Origin: Oscillospiraceae bacterium
GTDB taxonomy: Bacteria; Bacillota; Clostridia; Oscillospirales; Acutalibacteraceae
Length of the DNA stretch: 64,000 bases
Direction: 5' to 3'
NCBI GenBank assembly: GCA_015065865.1
Contig: SVPM01000004.1
Span: 1 to 64,000 of the forward strand
The notes beneath the pieces are model-generated. The model did no database searches. It was not told the origin of the DNA and was given only the letters and a program-made list of their open reading frames with translations. Of the stretch, positions 1-10,600 are shown one piece after another (the stretch's first letter is position 1; every line of letters starts with the position of its first letter). A program made the position numbers and the translations under genes.

Positions 1-788
1 CGGTGGTCGACGTATTACTCGGCTATCGCACGTCCCGCGCCGTGATAAAGTACGTTTTTTCGGCAGACGGCACGCTGGATATCCAACTGCGCCTTTTGTG
101 GAACGAAAAGCAGAAGATGGCGCGGTTGTATCTGCCCGCCGCCTTTGCGGTGCGCGAATGTGTGGGTGAGCAGGCATACGGTGCCGAGCCGATGCCGTGC
201 GATATGAAAGAAGGGGTAGCACAGCGCTACCATATTTTGTGCGGTAACGATGCGGCGGTCGCGGTGGCGAACAACGGCACCTACGGCGCGGCATTTGAGG
301 ACGCGGCGAACACACTCCACGTCACCCTGCTGCGTTCTCCGTCCTACTGTGCCCACCCGATCCCGAACCGCAAAGTGATGCCGCAGGACCGCTATATGCC
401 GTATATCGAGCAAGGCGAGCGGGATTATGCGTTCCGCATCACGGCGGGTGCGGCAAACGCGGTGTGTCGTCAAGCGCCGCGTGCGGCACAGCAGTTCAAT
501 ATGCCGCCAATGGCGCTGTCCTTCTACCCGCAGGGTGCAGGAGAAAAACCCGCTGCTCCCCTCCGCTTGACCGATAACGATACGGTGCAGTGGACGACAC
601 TGAAACAGGCGGAGGACGAAAACGGATGGGTGGTACGTTTGTTTAATCCCACGGCAGAAGAACAGACCGCAACCCTTTGGTGGGGCGATCGGTCGCAAGC
701 GGTCGCGTTCGGAAAATACGAGATCAAAACCTTGCGTGTGGCGGAAGGCAGGTTTATCGAAACCGACCTTACCGAAAACATACTGTAA
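1..788 (+). CDS. Alpha-mannosidase, GH38 family, C-terminal fragment (partial)
   Basis: The reading frame is open from the window edge, so this is the last 261 residues or so of a longer protein; the GTG at position 3 is unlikely to be the real start. The beta-rich sequence with a run like TLHVTLLRSPSYCAHP, followed by an acidic Asp/Glu-rich stretch and a YAFRI strand, matches the C-terminal beta-sandwich of GH38 alpha-mannosidases. Family members hydrolyse alpha-mannosides; the catalytic half is outside the window. It ends 14 bases before a NagD-like phosphatase with a good ribosome site, so the three genes to 2474 probably form one sugar-catabolism operon. Family assignment is from remembered motifs and cannot be confirmed without the N-terminal domain. 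Confidence 0.7.
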   Translation, partial: VVDVLLGYRTSRAVIKYVFSADGTLDIQLRLLWNEKQKMARLYLPAAFAVRECVGEQAYGAEPMPCDMKEGVAQRYHILCGNDAAVAVANNGTYGAAFEDAANTLHVTLLRSPSYCAHPIPNRKVMPQDRYMPYIEQGERDYAFRITAGAANAVCRQAPRAAQQFNMPPMALSFYPQGAGEKPAAPLRLTDNDTVQWTTLKQAEDENGWVVRLFNPTAEEQTATLWWGDRSQAVAFGKYEIKTLRVAEGRFIETDLTENIL

Positions 789-802
789 GCGGAGGAGTTT
801 CT

Positions 803-1576
803 ATGCATACTTTGTTGAACAAAAAAGGGTTTATATCCGATATGGACGGTGTGATCTACCACGGCAACCGCATTTTGGACGGCGTGGCGGATTTTGTCAA
901 CTGGATGATCGACAACGATAAAAAATTCGTGTTTCTCACCAACAGTTCGGAGCGCACACCGCACGAACTCAGCATGAAACTGGAGCGTATGGGGCTTTCG
1001 GTTTCGGCAGACCATTTTTATACCAGCGCTATGGCAACTGCCGAATTTTTAAGCACGCAGGCGCCCGATTGTACCGCCTATGTGATCGGCGAGGCCGCGC
1101 TGGCAAAAGCGCTGTACGATCACGGCATTTATATGAACGACGTCACCCCCGACTACGTGGTGGTGGGTGAAACGCGCACCTATAGTTTTGAAAAGATCGA
1201 AAAAGCGATCGAACTGGTCAATCGCGGCGCCAAACTCATCGGCACCAACCCCGATATCACCGGCCCGACCGAGCGTGGTGTGATGCCGGCAACGGGTGCG
1301 CTGATCGCACCGATCGAAATCGCCACCGGAAAAAAAGCGTACTTTGTGGGTAAACCCAACCCGTTGATGCTGCGCCACGGATTACGCAAATTGGATTGCC
1401 ACAGCGAGGAGATCGCGTTCATCGGCGACCGTATGGATACCGATATTATTGCGGGTATCGAATCCAACATTGATACGGTGTTGGTGCTCAGCGGTGTGAC
1501 GGCACGCGAGGATATCGACCGCTTCCCCTATCGCCCGAAATACGTTTTCAACGGTGTGGGCGATCTTTTGAAATGA
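803..1576 (+). CDS. HAD-IIA family sugar phosphatase, NagD/AraL-like
   Basis: Protein of 257 residues. The start at 803 has GGAGG nine bases upstream; an earlier in-frame GTG would overlap the mannosidase. HAD motif I is DMDGVIYHG near residue 13, motif II is FLTNSSERT, and motif IV is IGDRMDTDI near residue 210, with a lysine in GKPNP. This order and the large cap insertion between motifs II and III are typical of the NagD subfamily, which dephosphorylates nucleotide or sugar monophosphates. It sits between a mannosidase and a sugar isomerase (gap 10 bases), which suggests detoxification of a sugar phosphate made by this pathway; the exact substrate cannot be read from sequence. Confidence 0.85.
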   Translation: MHTLLNKKGFISDMDGVIYHGNRILDGVADFVNWMIDNDKKFVFLTNSSERTPHELSMKLERMGLSVSADHFYTSAMATAEFLSTQAPDCTAYVIGEAALAKALYDHGIYMNDVTPDYVVVGETRTYSFEKIEKAIELVNRGAKLIGTNPDITGPTERGVMPATGALIAPIEIATGKKAYFVGKPNPLMLRHGLRKLDCHSEEIAFIGDRMDTDIIAGIESNIDTVLVLSGVTAREDIDRFPYRPKYVFNGVGDLLK

Positions 1577-1586
1577 GGCGAACAAA

Positions 1587-2474
1587 ATGAAACTTTCCAC
1601 GACGCTGGATATTCCCGCCCGTATGATCGGCGAAGAGGCGGCTGTCCGCAAAATTGCGGCGGCGGGATTTGATGCGTTTGATATGTCGCTGTTTCGTATG
1701 TTTGAGGATCCCGATCGCTACGAAATGAACCGTGACGATTACCGCGGCTACGTAAAGCGTTTGCGTGCGGCGGCGGAGGATTGCGGTATCGTGTGCAACC
1801 AATCGCATGCACCGTTTTCGAGCAGTACGGGTGACCCCGCCGAAGATGAACGTCGTTTCGGTTTGATCGTCCGTGCCATGGAGATCGCCGCCTTGATGGG
1901 GGCGGAAAACATCGTGGTGCATCCGCTTCAACATCTGCGGTATAACGAGGCAGATAACGCTGCACGGTTGGAAGAAATGAACATGGCGTTTTATCGCCGT
2001 TTGATTCCCTATGCCGAGGAATACGGTATTCACATTGCACTCGAAAATATGTGGCAGCGTGCAACCGTCCGCGGCAACGAACGCATTTGGCACAGCACCT
2101 GTTCCACCTCCGCGGAATTTTGCCGCTACGTCGATTCCTTGGATTCGCCGTGGATCGTGGCCTGTTTGGATATCGGGCACGTATCGCTGGTGGATGAGGA
2201 TATTCCTGCGTTTATTCGCGCATTGGGGCGTGACCGCTTGCGGTGTCTGCACGTGCACGATACCGACGGCGCGAACGATCTGCACACTCTCCCGTTCTTC
2301 GGCACGATCGACTATGATGCCGTGTGCCGCGCGTTGCGGGAGATCGGTTACACCGGTGATATCACGTTTGAGGCAGACAACTTTTTTCGCAAAACGCCAT
2401 TGACCTCTCTTGAAAACAACCTGTGTGTGATGCACGCGGTAGGGCGAGAACTCTGCCGCCGCGCGCAGGGGTGA
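1587..2474 (+). CDS. Sugar phosphate isomerase/epimerase, xylose isomerase-like TIM barrel
   Basis: Protein of 295 residues with GAGGCGAACAAA just before the ATG. The fold signature of the AP endonuclease 2 / xylose isomerase-like barrel is visible: an early FDAFDMS strand, HAPF, VVHPLQHL, then IALENM with the metal-ligand Glu, CLDIGHVSL with Asp and His ligands, LHVHDTDG, and a late ITFEADNF with a final Glu. These residues normally bind a divalent metal that drives ketose/aldose isomerisation or epimerisation. The gene ends an operon with a GH38 mannosidase and a HAD phosphatase and is closed by a strong terminator. The substrate is unknown. Confidence 0.82.
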   Translation: MKLSTTLDIPARMIGEEAAVRKIAAAGFDAFDMSLFRMFEDPDRYEMNRDDYRGYVKRLRAAAEDCGIVCNQSHAPFSSSTGDPAEDERRFGLIVRAMEIAALMGAENIVVHPLQHLRYNEADNAARLEEMNMAFYRRLIPYAEEYGIHIALENMWQRATVRGNERIWHSTCSTSAEFCRYVDSLDSPWIVACLDIGHVSLVDEDIPAFIRALGRDRLRCLHVHDTDGANDLHTLPFFGTIDYDAVCRALREIGYTGDITFEADNFFRKTPLTSLENNLCVMHAVGRELCRRAQG

Positions 2475-2480
2475 CCGAAC

Positions 2481-2510
2481 AAAACGCCCGTTGTAACGGG
2501 CGTTTTTTGT
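2481..2510 (+). terminator. Rho-independent terminator after the sugar isomerase operon
   Basis: AAAACGCCCG, loop TTGTAA, CGGGCGTTTT, then further T residues, seven bases after the stop codon at 2474. Confidence 0.9.
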
Positions 2511-2581
2511 GTGTGCGGCCGTGAAAATGCGGGGATCGGCGTTCTCCAACGCGAGAAAAAACAAAAAAGTGAAGATTCCTC

Positions 2582-2610
2582 TTGTTTTATTTCTAAAACC
2601 GATGTATAAT
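2582..2610 (+). promoter_or_regulatory. Sigma-A type promoter of the double-HTH regulator
   Basis: TTGTTT at 2582-2587 and TATAAT at 2605-2610, separated by 17 bases. The expected transcription start (about 2617) falls exactly where the 24-bp repeat array begins. Confidence 0.7.
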
Positions 2611-2617
2611 AAAAGTG

Positions 2618-2689
2618 TAAACGGCGGTTTCGCGAACGATATAAACGGCGCAGTCGCGAACGATATAAACGGCGGTTTCGCGAACAATA
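2618..2689 (+). repeat. Three tandem 24-bp repeats with TTCGCGAA palindrome, likely operator array
   Basis: Three head-to-tail 24-base units at 2618-2641, 2642-2665 and 2666-2689, each beginning TAAACGGCG and containing TCGCGAA. Units 1 and 3 carry the 8-bp palindrome TTCGCGAA; unit 2 has GTCGCGAA. A truncated GCGGCGG follows. The array lies between the promoter and the start codon of the regulator, so it may be an autoregulatory operator or an untranslated-leader structure. There are no spacers, so it is not CRISPR. Confidence 0.75.
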
Positions 2690-2725
2690 GCGGCGGTGCG
2701 GATCGGTGAATGGGAGATGAGTCGA

Positions 2726-3973
2726 ATGGAGTATTTGAAGATCGATGAAGCGGCGGCTGCGTGGGGTATCTCAACGCGCCGATTGCAAACGCTGTGTGCG
2801 GCGGGGAAGATCGGCGGCGCTACCCGTTTCGGTCGCGCGTGGATGATTCCCAAAGACGCAAAGAAACCGGTGGACGGGCGAACCAAAGCCGGCCGCGCGG
2901 GGGGGTTCGGCATATTGGACGTGGATATGCCGATGCCGCGCAAGACCCCGTTTTTATATATGACCAATCTGTATTATGCCCCCGGCTGTGCCGAAGAGGC
3001 GGTCGCCGCCTTGGCAGACAATCCCGAGGCGCAGAGGCTTCTTGCGGCCGAGATCGCGTGTGCTCGCGGCGAGATCGACAAGGTGTATGAGAGTGCGAAC
3101 TACTTCTTGAATAAGCATTCCGGTTTTTACGCCGTTCTTGCCGCAGGAACGTTGCTTGCTCAGTGCGCGATATGGCGCGGTGATTTGAATATGTGGCGCA
3201 AAGCCAAGATACACATTTCGGAAGCGGAGGCCAAAGACGACCGCGAACGCGAGATTGCAACGTTGTGTATCTGCGCCGTTGACAGTATGCTGTATGACGT
3301 GAAAGATTTTCCGGATTGGTTCAAGATCGGTTGTTTTGAATTGCTGCATAAAGATTCTCTGCCGGCCGCAAAGGTGTATTACGCCAAATACATCTATGCG
3401 ACCGGACACGGATTGGCCGCAAAGGCCTTTGAGTTGGAAGGTATGTCGGGTCTTTCTCTTATGGGGTTACTGCCTGCCACCATTGAACCGATGATCTCAC
3501 AGGCGATGGCGGATAACACGGTGATCACCGAGATGTATTTGCGACTGACTTGTGCTGTTGCGTACCATTACAGCAAGAACCCTGCACAGGCGATACGCCA
3601 TATCGACCGCGCGCTGGCACTGGCACTGCCCGACAAACTCTATGGACTGTTAGCGGAGTATTGCCGTATCATCGGCTCCTTGTTGGAATTGCGGATAAAA
3701 GCGGTGGATGAAACCGCATGGAACGAGGTACATCGCCTTTCCAAGACCTATGTGGAAAATTGGGCGCAGTTGGGCAGTAAAATTACGGGCCGCCAGATCA
3801 TCGAGAATCTTTCGTGGCAGTATCGTGAAGTCGCGCGGTTAGCCGCCTTTAAATTGCCCGATGCCGAGATCGCGGCGCGTATGAATATGTCGGTTTCGGG
3901 CGTGAAACAGGCGATCCGTATTCTCAAACAAAAAAGCGGGCTGGAACGCGATGATTTCGCGGCCATACTGTAA
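2726..3973 (+). CDS. Transcriptional regulator with N-terminal MerR/excisionase-like HTH and C-terminal LuxR-like HTH
   Basis: Protein of 415 residues if translation starts at 2726, with GGGAG nine bases upstream; ATG at 2717 is an alternative. Residues 1-45 (YLKIDEAAAAWGISTRRLQ, then IGGATRFGRAWMIPKDA) look like the wing-containing HTH of MerR/excisionase proteins. A helical middle of about 280 residues resembles TPR-like repeats. The last 60 residues (YREVARLAAFKLPDAEIAAR, then MNMSVSGVKQAIRILKQK) match a LuxR/GerE HTH with the VSGVK recognition helix. Similar two-headed proteins are common in Clostridia, but I know of no characterised member. It is a single-gene unit with its own promoter and a 24-bp repeat array in the leader, suggesting autoregulation. 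The target genes are unknown; the adhesin downstream is a candidate only by proximity. Confidence 0.75.
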   Translation: MEYLKIDEAAAAWGISTRRLQTLCAAGKIGGATRFGRAWMIPKDAKKPVDGRTKAGRAGGFGILDVDMPMPRKTPFLYMTNLYYAPGCAEEAVAALADNPEAQRLLAAEIACARGEIDKVYESANYFLNKHSGFYAVLAAGTLLAQCAIWRGDLNMWRKAKIHISEAEAKDDREREIATLCICAVDSMLYDVKDFPDWFKIGCFELLHKDSLPAAKVYYAKYIYATGHGLAAKAFELEGMSGLSLMGLLPATIEPMISQAMADNTVITEMYLRLTCAVAYHYSKNPAQAIRHIDRALALALPDKLYGLLAEYCRIIGSLLELRIKAVDETAWNEVHRLSKTYVENWAQLGSKITGRQIIENLSWQYREVARLAAFKLPDAEIAARMNMSVSGVKQAIRILKQKSGLERDDFAAIL

Positions 3974-4192
3974 ACGATCGTGTTACATATATCCAAAACG
4001 CCTCCGAAAAGTTATATGGTTTGCGGTGCAATCTATCCGAAAAGGCATCCAAAAGTTATATAAAAACAAAAAAATTTGTACTTTTTTTCGTGTTTAAGGT
4101 AATACCCAACGTCAAAAATATCTGTTATACTGATGTCGCAATGATGTGAGTATAGCAGATTTTTTATTACATTACACCGAGAGGAGAAACCG
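3974..4192. other. AT-rich intergenic region with short repeats
   Basis: The region holds short imperfect direct repeats, such as TCCGAAAAGTTATAT near 4003 and TCCAAAAGTTATAT near 4048. A TATACT box at 4126-4131 lacks a convincing -35 element. GAGAGGAGAAACCG before 4193 is a good ribosome site. No gene is visible. Confidence 0.5.
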
Positions 4193-4576
4193 ATGTTTGC
4201 AAAACTTTTGGGAGTGAACACCGATCAAGGGCCTCCCGCGCCGAAAGAAGGCGATCTTTTTAAAACCATCCGCCTGTATGGAAAGACGTTTGAACTGCGA
4301 TACGGCTTTTATGAAGAATGTGACCGCCACACGCCGTATGCCGAACCGGTTGCTATCTACCCCGATTTTATAAAGCAACCGCAGTATACGCACGAGGGAC
4401 TTCCCTTCGTTACCGAAATGCAAGCGCCCTGCGAACACTTTGACGGCAGGAAAAACGAGGACAGCGGTTGCGGAGAATGTATTTTTTACCGATGTTGCGA
4501 AGAACTTCTCGGTATCTGTGATTGCCCGAAAAACAGAAGGCTCGTCGATGCAGACGGCATCGTTCAAAACGAATAG
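4193..4576 (+). CDS. Conserved hypothetical small protein with a Cys-rich C-terminus
   Basis: Protein of 127 residues with GAGAGGAGAAACCG before the ATG. It has no signal peptide or membrane segment. It opens MFAKLLGVNTDQGPPAPKEG, has aromatic strands such as FELRYGFYEE, and carries seven cysteines after residue 80 (CEHF, CGECIFYRCC, GICDC), spaced as in small metal-binding or disulfide-rich domains. I recall similar Clostridia proteins without a known function. It lies 54 bases before the giant adhesin gene on the same strand and could share its transcript, but the gap has a separate strong ribosome site and nothing ties their functions together. Confidence 0.6.
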   Translation: MFAKLLGVNTDQGPPAPKEGDLFKTIRLYGKTFELRYGFYEECDRHTPYAEPVAIYPDFIKQPQYTHEGLPFVTEMQAPCEHFDGRKNEDSGCGECIFYRCCEELLGICDCPKNRRLVDADGIVQNE

Positions 4577-4630
4577 TTACGAATTGAAGAGAGTATATAT
4601 ATCCGATAGATCCGTTAAGGAGGAAAGACA

Positions 4631-7600
4631 ATGAAAACGAACGAAATGATCAAACGCATTATGAGCCTGCTTTTGTGCTTCACGATGCTGTTTGCGTATC
4701 TGCCCGCCATCACGTGGGCGACGGATGCGGCAGAACAGAGCGGCTTGCGCGCAGGCAACAAAACGGTGGATGACGACACGTTGGACGGTTGGGAAGCGTA
4801 TTTCGGCCCGAACGTGTTGAACACCGAGTACGCCGGCGACGTTTGGACGGATAAATCCGTCTTTTCGGCCGCAAGTGCCAAACTGCCGGGCGTGACGCTG
4901 GACGACAGCAACAACTTTTTAGTGGCGCTCTCCGCGATCGCCTCCAACCTCTCCATCACGGGCCACACCTCGGCACCGACGGATACGATGTTGGTGCTGG
5001 ATATGTCCGGATCGATGGTAAACGGCACCTATGAAGTGGGTACCGTTCGTCAAGGGTACAACTACGTTACGGCAACCGGTATCGATATGTCGCTCGTCAA
5101 CGCGATGGTGGAAGCGACCAACACGACCATCGCCAAGTTGATGGCACAAAATCCCAACAACCGTGTGGGCGTGGTGCTGTATTCCGGCAATGCCTCCACC
5201 AACCAATCGGCGAAACCGGCGGACGCCACGGTCGTGTTGCCGCTCGGCCGCTACAGCGGGGTGAACGGCGCCTATCTGGCGGTGGATACCACTTATACCA
5301 CGGCCGATCTGTATCGCTGGACGAACGGCCGCTGGCGCCAAAACGGCAGTGCCACTTTCGTGGCAAGCGGTACGGCGGTGAACGTATCGGTCGAAAACGG
5401 ATTAAAGACCGAGGCGGGTGCCGCAGTGCCCGATACGAGCAAGCGTGCAAACGGCGGTACCTATACCCAAAACGGTCTGTTGCAGGCGATGGAACAGTTC
5501 CTTGCAGTGGAGGATACCGTCGTTCCCGCGGGTCGTGTGCAAGCGGGTGCGGAGCGTATGCCCGTCTTGGTGCTGATGACCGACGGCGCCCCTACCATTG
5601 CCACCACGAACTATCGCGACGCACACAAAGAGAATTCCGACACGGGTGACGGCACGACCACCACCAACGCCATCACCTTCCTCACACAGCTTGCCGCCGC
5701 GTACACCCGCGGCAAGGTCGCGGCGCACTATTGCGAGGGTGCGGCAGACGAAGAGGAGATGTTGCTCTTCACCCTCGGTCTCGGCACCGAAAACAGCAGT
5801 GCCGCCACCGATACACTGTACCCCGCAGGCTCCAACTCCACGCTGACGGGATACTGGCGCAACTATCTGGCGGCGACGGGTGGTAACGTAAACGTCGGTG
5901 ACGACCTGACGGTCAGCCGCGACGCCGCCGTTAAGGCCATGAATTACGTGGATACCTATTACTATGCCGACGATGCACAGGGTTTGGTGGATTCGTTTGC
6001 TCAGATCGTCAGCGAGATCGAATTGAAAGCCGGCTCTTACGCCACGCTGGTGGAAGGCGGAAACGCCGACCTTTCGGGTTACATCACCTTTGAGGACGAA
6101 CTCGGCGAATTGATGCAGGTCACCGATATGAAAGGCGTACTGATGAACGACGGCCGCGGCGGCACCGTGCTGTATACGGGTAAGGGTATCGCCGAAGGTA
6201 TGACCACCGGCACCCTCGGCACGGTGGACGGCCCCACCGAACGCGGTGACGAATTGGTGCGTACCGTGCGTGAACGCATTCCCGGCACCACCACCTCGCA
6301 GGCACAACAGCTTATCGCTGCCGCCTACAACGACGGCCAGTTGTATTATACCGACGATAACAATTGGAGCAACTATATCGGTTGGTACGCCGATGCAGAC
6401 GGCAATTACGTCGGTTTCTGGGATAAGGATGCGGGTTACGCAAACGCACCCGCCGGTGCGGTGTACGCCAACCGTTCCTACGGCTATCTCGGCGTGAACG
6501 GCGAGAGTGATATGATGCACGTGGTGGTGATGGTGCGTACCGAACTTGCCACCCTGCACCAGACGGTATTGTTTAAGATCCCCGCCTCGTTGCTTCCCAC
6601 CGTGGAATATAAAGTGACGTTGGATGAGGACGATCCCAAGAAAGTCCAAGCGTTCGAGCGGGTGGATGCCGTTCCGATACGTTTGGTGTTTGAAGTGGGC
6701 CTGCGTGAGGATGTCAACGCGGTCAATTTGGATGCAAAGATCGCGGAACACGTAGCCAAGGGAGGCCACGTTCACCGCAACGCAGACGGCAGCGTAACGT
6801 TCTACACCAACCAGTGGGGCAGTCAGAACGATGCGAACGGTAACGGCGTTCCCGACCGAGAAGAGATCGCGAACGCGCTGGTGGCGAAAGCCCACTTCCG
6901 GCCCGCGATGGATAACGCGCAGTATTTCTACACCGAAGATACCGTGGTGTTGGATATTAACGGGAATCCCGTGAAAGGCGCCGCGCGCCCGACTGCGGGA
7001 TATCACCCGATCTATTATTACGATCAAACCACGCGTCTGGAAAGACCGCTGAAGATTGCCGATAGCACCTTGAAGAACAAGGCTGTATACGATACCGCAA
7101 AGGATCAGTGGTATATCCCCGCAGGCGTGATCTACGCAGACGTGTCCTCTTTCTATAAAGAAAAAGAGGAAAATCGGACGACTACGCTTCCCTATGCGAA
7201 CTATCCCGCCACCTTCGAAAGCGGCGATAAGCAGGATTACGTGGCGTTCCTCGGCAACAACGGCGCTTTTACACTGGCACCCGCAACCGGTTTCACCTTG
7301 CAAAAAGAGGTGCAGGCTACTATTGCCGATGCGAGCGAATATACCTTTGAAATCACGTTGTCCAACCTGCCGAGCGGCGCGGCCGCGGCACCGATCTTGA
7401 CCGATGCGAACGGCGATACACTGAGCGGCGTGACCATATCGGCTATCCAAAACAACCGCTTTACGGTGACGATGCCCGCCGACGTGACGGCGTATATCTC
7501 GGGTATCCCCGTGGGTACGACGGTTACTGTTACCGAGCAGATCAACGGCGATTACAAGGTCGTAAAGACGTTGGTTGCGGGCGAAGAAAAGGCACGAGCC

Positions 7601-10600
7601 GCATTTACGGTTCCTGCTTATACGGCGGGCGGCACGCAGATGGTGCCCGTGGTGATCACCAATGCGCCCAACGAGTACGGCAACTTGGTCATCAGCAAAG
7701 AGATCGTGCACGAATTGGCGAACACGCCCACGGCTATGGCGGATAAGGCGTTTACCTTCCGCGTGCGGTTGCAGGGCGATCGCATCAACGAAAATTCCAC
7801 CTTCCAAACCGCCGAAGGCGCAACGGTTAAGGTGGATGCCAACGGCTACGTAACGTATGCCGACGGAACCCTCATCACCTTGAAAAACGAGGAGTCGGTC
7901 ACCATTCGCCGTATTCCCGAAGGTACCGCTTACACCGTGACGGAGGATTCTCTTCCCGGCTTTGTGCTGGACAGCGTGAACGGTAACACGGCGCTTAAAG
8001 AGGCGGCGGGAACCATTCAACCGAACGGTGTTACCGCGGCGGAGTTTTTGAATCGCTATCCCGACAACTTCGTTCCCGTGGAAGTTCCGCTGGATATCAA
8101 GGTCAACAAGACGTTGATCGATCAGCAAAACCAATATACCGGCAACGAAGAGTTTGTGTTTGCGCTGGAGATGCTGCTCCCCGACGGAACCTATCCGCCC
8201 ATCAAAGCGGACAACGGTGAAACCTATTTGAAAGCGGCGGCGAATGCGAGCGGCACAGCTCGCTACACCTTGTCGTTTGATGAACTCGGCACGTATTTCT
8301 TCCGTGTGGTGGAACTCAAGCCTTCCGAATTGGTACCCCCCGCGCAGGATACCAACGGTATGAGCTATTCCACACAGCGTTCGCTGTTCCGCGTGGTCGT
8401 TACGGACGAAGACATGAACGGCACGCTGGAAGTGAGCGTACAAGAAGAAGCCCACGTTGCAGTGAACGGCACTGCGGTAGAAGCCGATTTTGTGAACGAG
8501 TATCAAGTCAACGCCACAAGCACTACCTTGCACATTCACAAGACGTTGACGGATGCGGCAGACACCGATTATCCGCTGACCAACTTCACCTTCGCCGTGT
8601 ATCCCAGTGATGCCGTGGGTACGGTGGCGGCAGGTGTCGCGCCGGTGCAGGTGCTTACCGCCTCGGCACTCGGCGATGCCGATTTCCACGTGTTCCTCAA
8701 CAATTCCGAGCCGCATTATTACAAAGTGGTGGAAGTAAACGGCGGCACCAAGGTGAACGGTATGACCTATGATCCCGTGGAATACTTGTTTGGTGTGCGT
8801 GCCGAGGCGAATGTCCACGGCGATCTGGTGGTCGTGGAACGCACGTTGCAAAATCTCACCACGGGCGAAACGGTTGCACCCGAAAACGGCGTGCTCACCG
8901 CGGCGTTCAAAAACGTTTATGAACTGACCCCCGCCAACGTGACGGTTCTCTTCTCCAAGGAGTTGACCGGTCGCGCACCGCAGGCGGGCGAGGAATACAC
9001 CGTGCGTCTGGAACAGACCAATGCGGCGTTCATTCCGTTGAACGTTCCCGCAAAAACCTACCCCTTGTCCCCGAATGCGGGCGGTTCCGACATTCTCACG
9101 TTTGATAAGGTCGGCGTGTATCACTACAAGTTGACCGAAGTGATCCCGAACGGGGCGGTGAAAGACAGCAAAACGAATCGCTATGTGCTGAACGGCGTGT
9201 ATTACGACAACGCAGAATATCGCCTGAGCGTGACGGTGGTCGATAACGGCGACGGCACGTTGAAAGCGACGTCTGTGATGCACAAATTGGGTGCGACGGC
9301 GATTGTGGGCGAAGCGAAGTTTGTGAACGAATATACGGTCAGCGGCGAGAAAACGGTTGCGTTCGGCGGCAAAAAGGTGCTGAACGGCCGCAAGTTGGTG
9401 GCGGGCGAGTTCACCTTTGGCTTGTACCGCGATGCGGCGTGCACCGATTTGATCGAAACAGTGGCCAACCGTGCGGACGGCACCTTCTCTTTCGCCCCCC
9501 TCACCTATACCCCCGCGGATCTGGACGCGGGCAACGCTCCCAAAACCTACACCTATTATGTCAAAGAGGTCAAGGGTACGCAGGGAGGCATCACGTGGGA
9601 TGAGACGGCACGTACCGTTACCGTGACCGTCAGCCACGAAAACGGTGTGTTGACGGCAACGCCTTCGGACAATTACCAAGCGCTCGAGATCACCAACACC
9701 TACGCGGCACGGCCCGTTTCGGTTACGCTGAACGGCCAAAAGACGTTGGCGGGCGATTGGACTTATGTGTCCGATGCGGACCGCACCTTTACCTTCCAAC
9801 TGTTTGCGGCGGATAATGCGTTCAACGCTTTGAATCCCATTCGGGAAGTGTCGGTGACGGGCGAAGGCACCTACAGCATGACCTTGGATTACAACGACGG
9901 TGACGAGGGCGAGCACTACTACGTTTTGAAGGAATATATTCCCGAGCGCCAGACCGTCGGCGGCGATATTGAGGATGCATACGGCATCTATTACGATGCG
10001 GGCGAATATCACATCACCGTAAACGTAAGTGATCCGGGTGACGGTCACTTGACCAAAGCGGTCACCATCTACCGTCCGGGTGTGGGCAACACCGATCTCG
10101 GCTTGTTCACGAACCGCTATACGGTGAAACCCACCGACATCACGTTGGTTGGTAATAAGAGCTATACCAACAGCATAACGGGTGACGATATCCCGATGGA
10201 CGAGGGAATGTTCTCCTTCGCGGTGTTGGAAAACGGCGAGTCGGTTTCCGCAGGATACAACTTGGCAGACGGCACCATTCAGTTCACCCCCATCCATTAC
10301 ACGGCGGCAGGCGTGCATCGCTACACGGTTGCGGAAGCTGTCGGCCGTGAAGGCGGCGTGCGTTATGACGGCACCACCTTCGACGTTACCGTTACGGTGA
10401 CCGACAACGGCGACGGTACCTTGACGGCAGCGGCGGACTATATGGGCACGCCCATCGCGTTTGCCAATACCTACACCCATGAGGCGGCACAAGTTACCTT
10501 CAACGGTGTCAAGGCACTCGACGGCGATTGGAGTGCGGTGGCGGCAAACGCCAAGACGTTTGAGTTCGTGTTGTACGAAGCGGACGATCAATGGACGATC

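Noticed and set aside
2618-2689. CRISPR array
   Set aside because: The units are contiguous with no spacers, and there are no cas genes nearby.
2509-2709. A 66-codon open frame whose end reads NDINGGFAN-like repeats
   Set aside because: It spans the promoter and the 24-bp repeat array and starts in the terminator of the previous operon. The peptide repeat only mirrors the DNA repeat (24 bases is eight codons).
1548-2774. 408-codon minus-strand frame over the sugar isomerase
   Set aside because: It runs across a terminator and promoter, has no ribosome site and is opposite a gene with clear family motifs.
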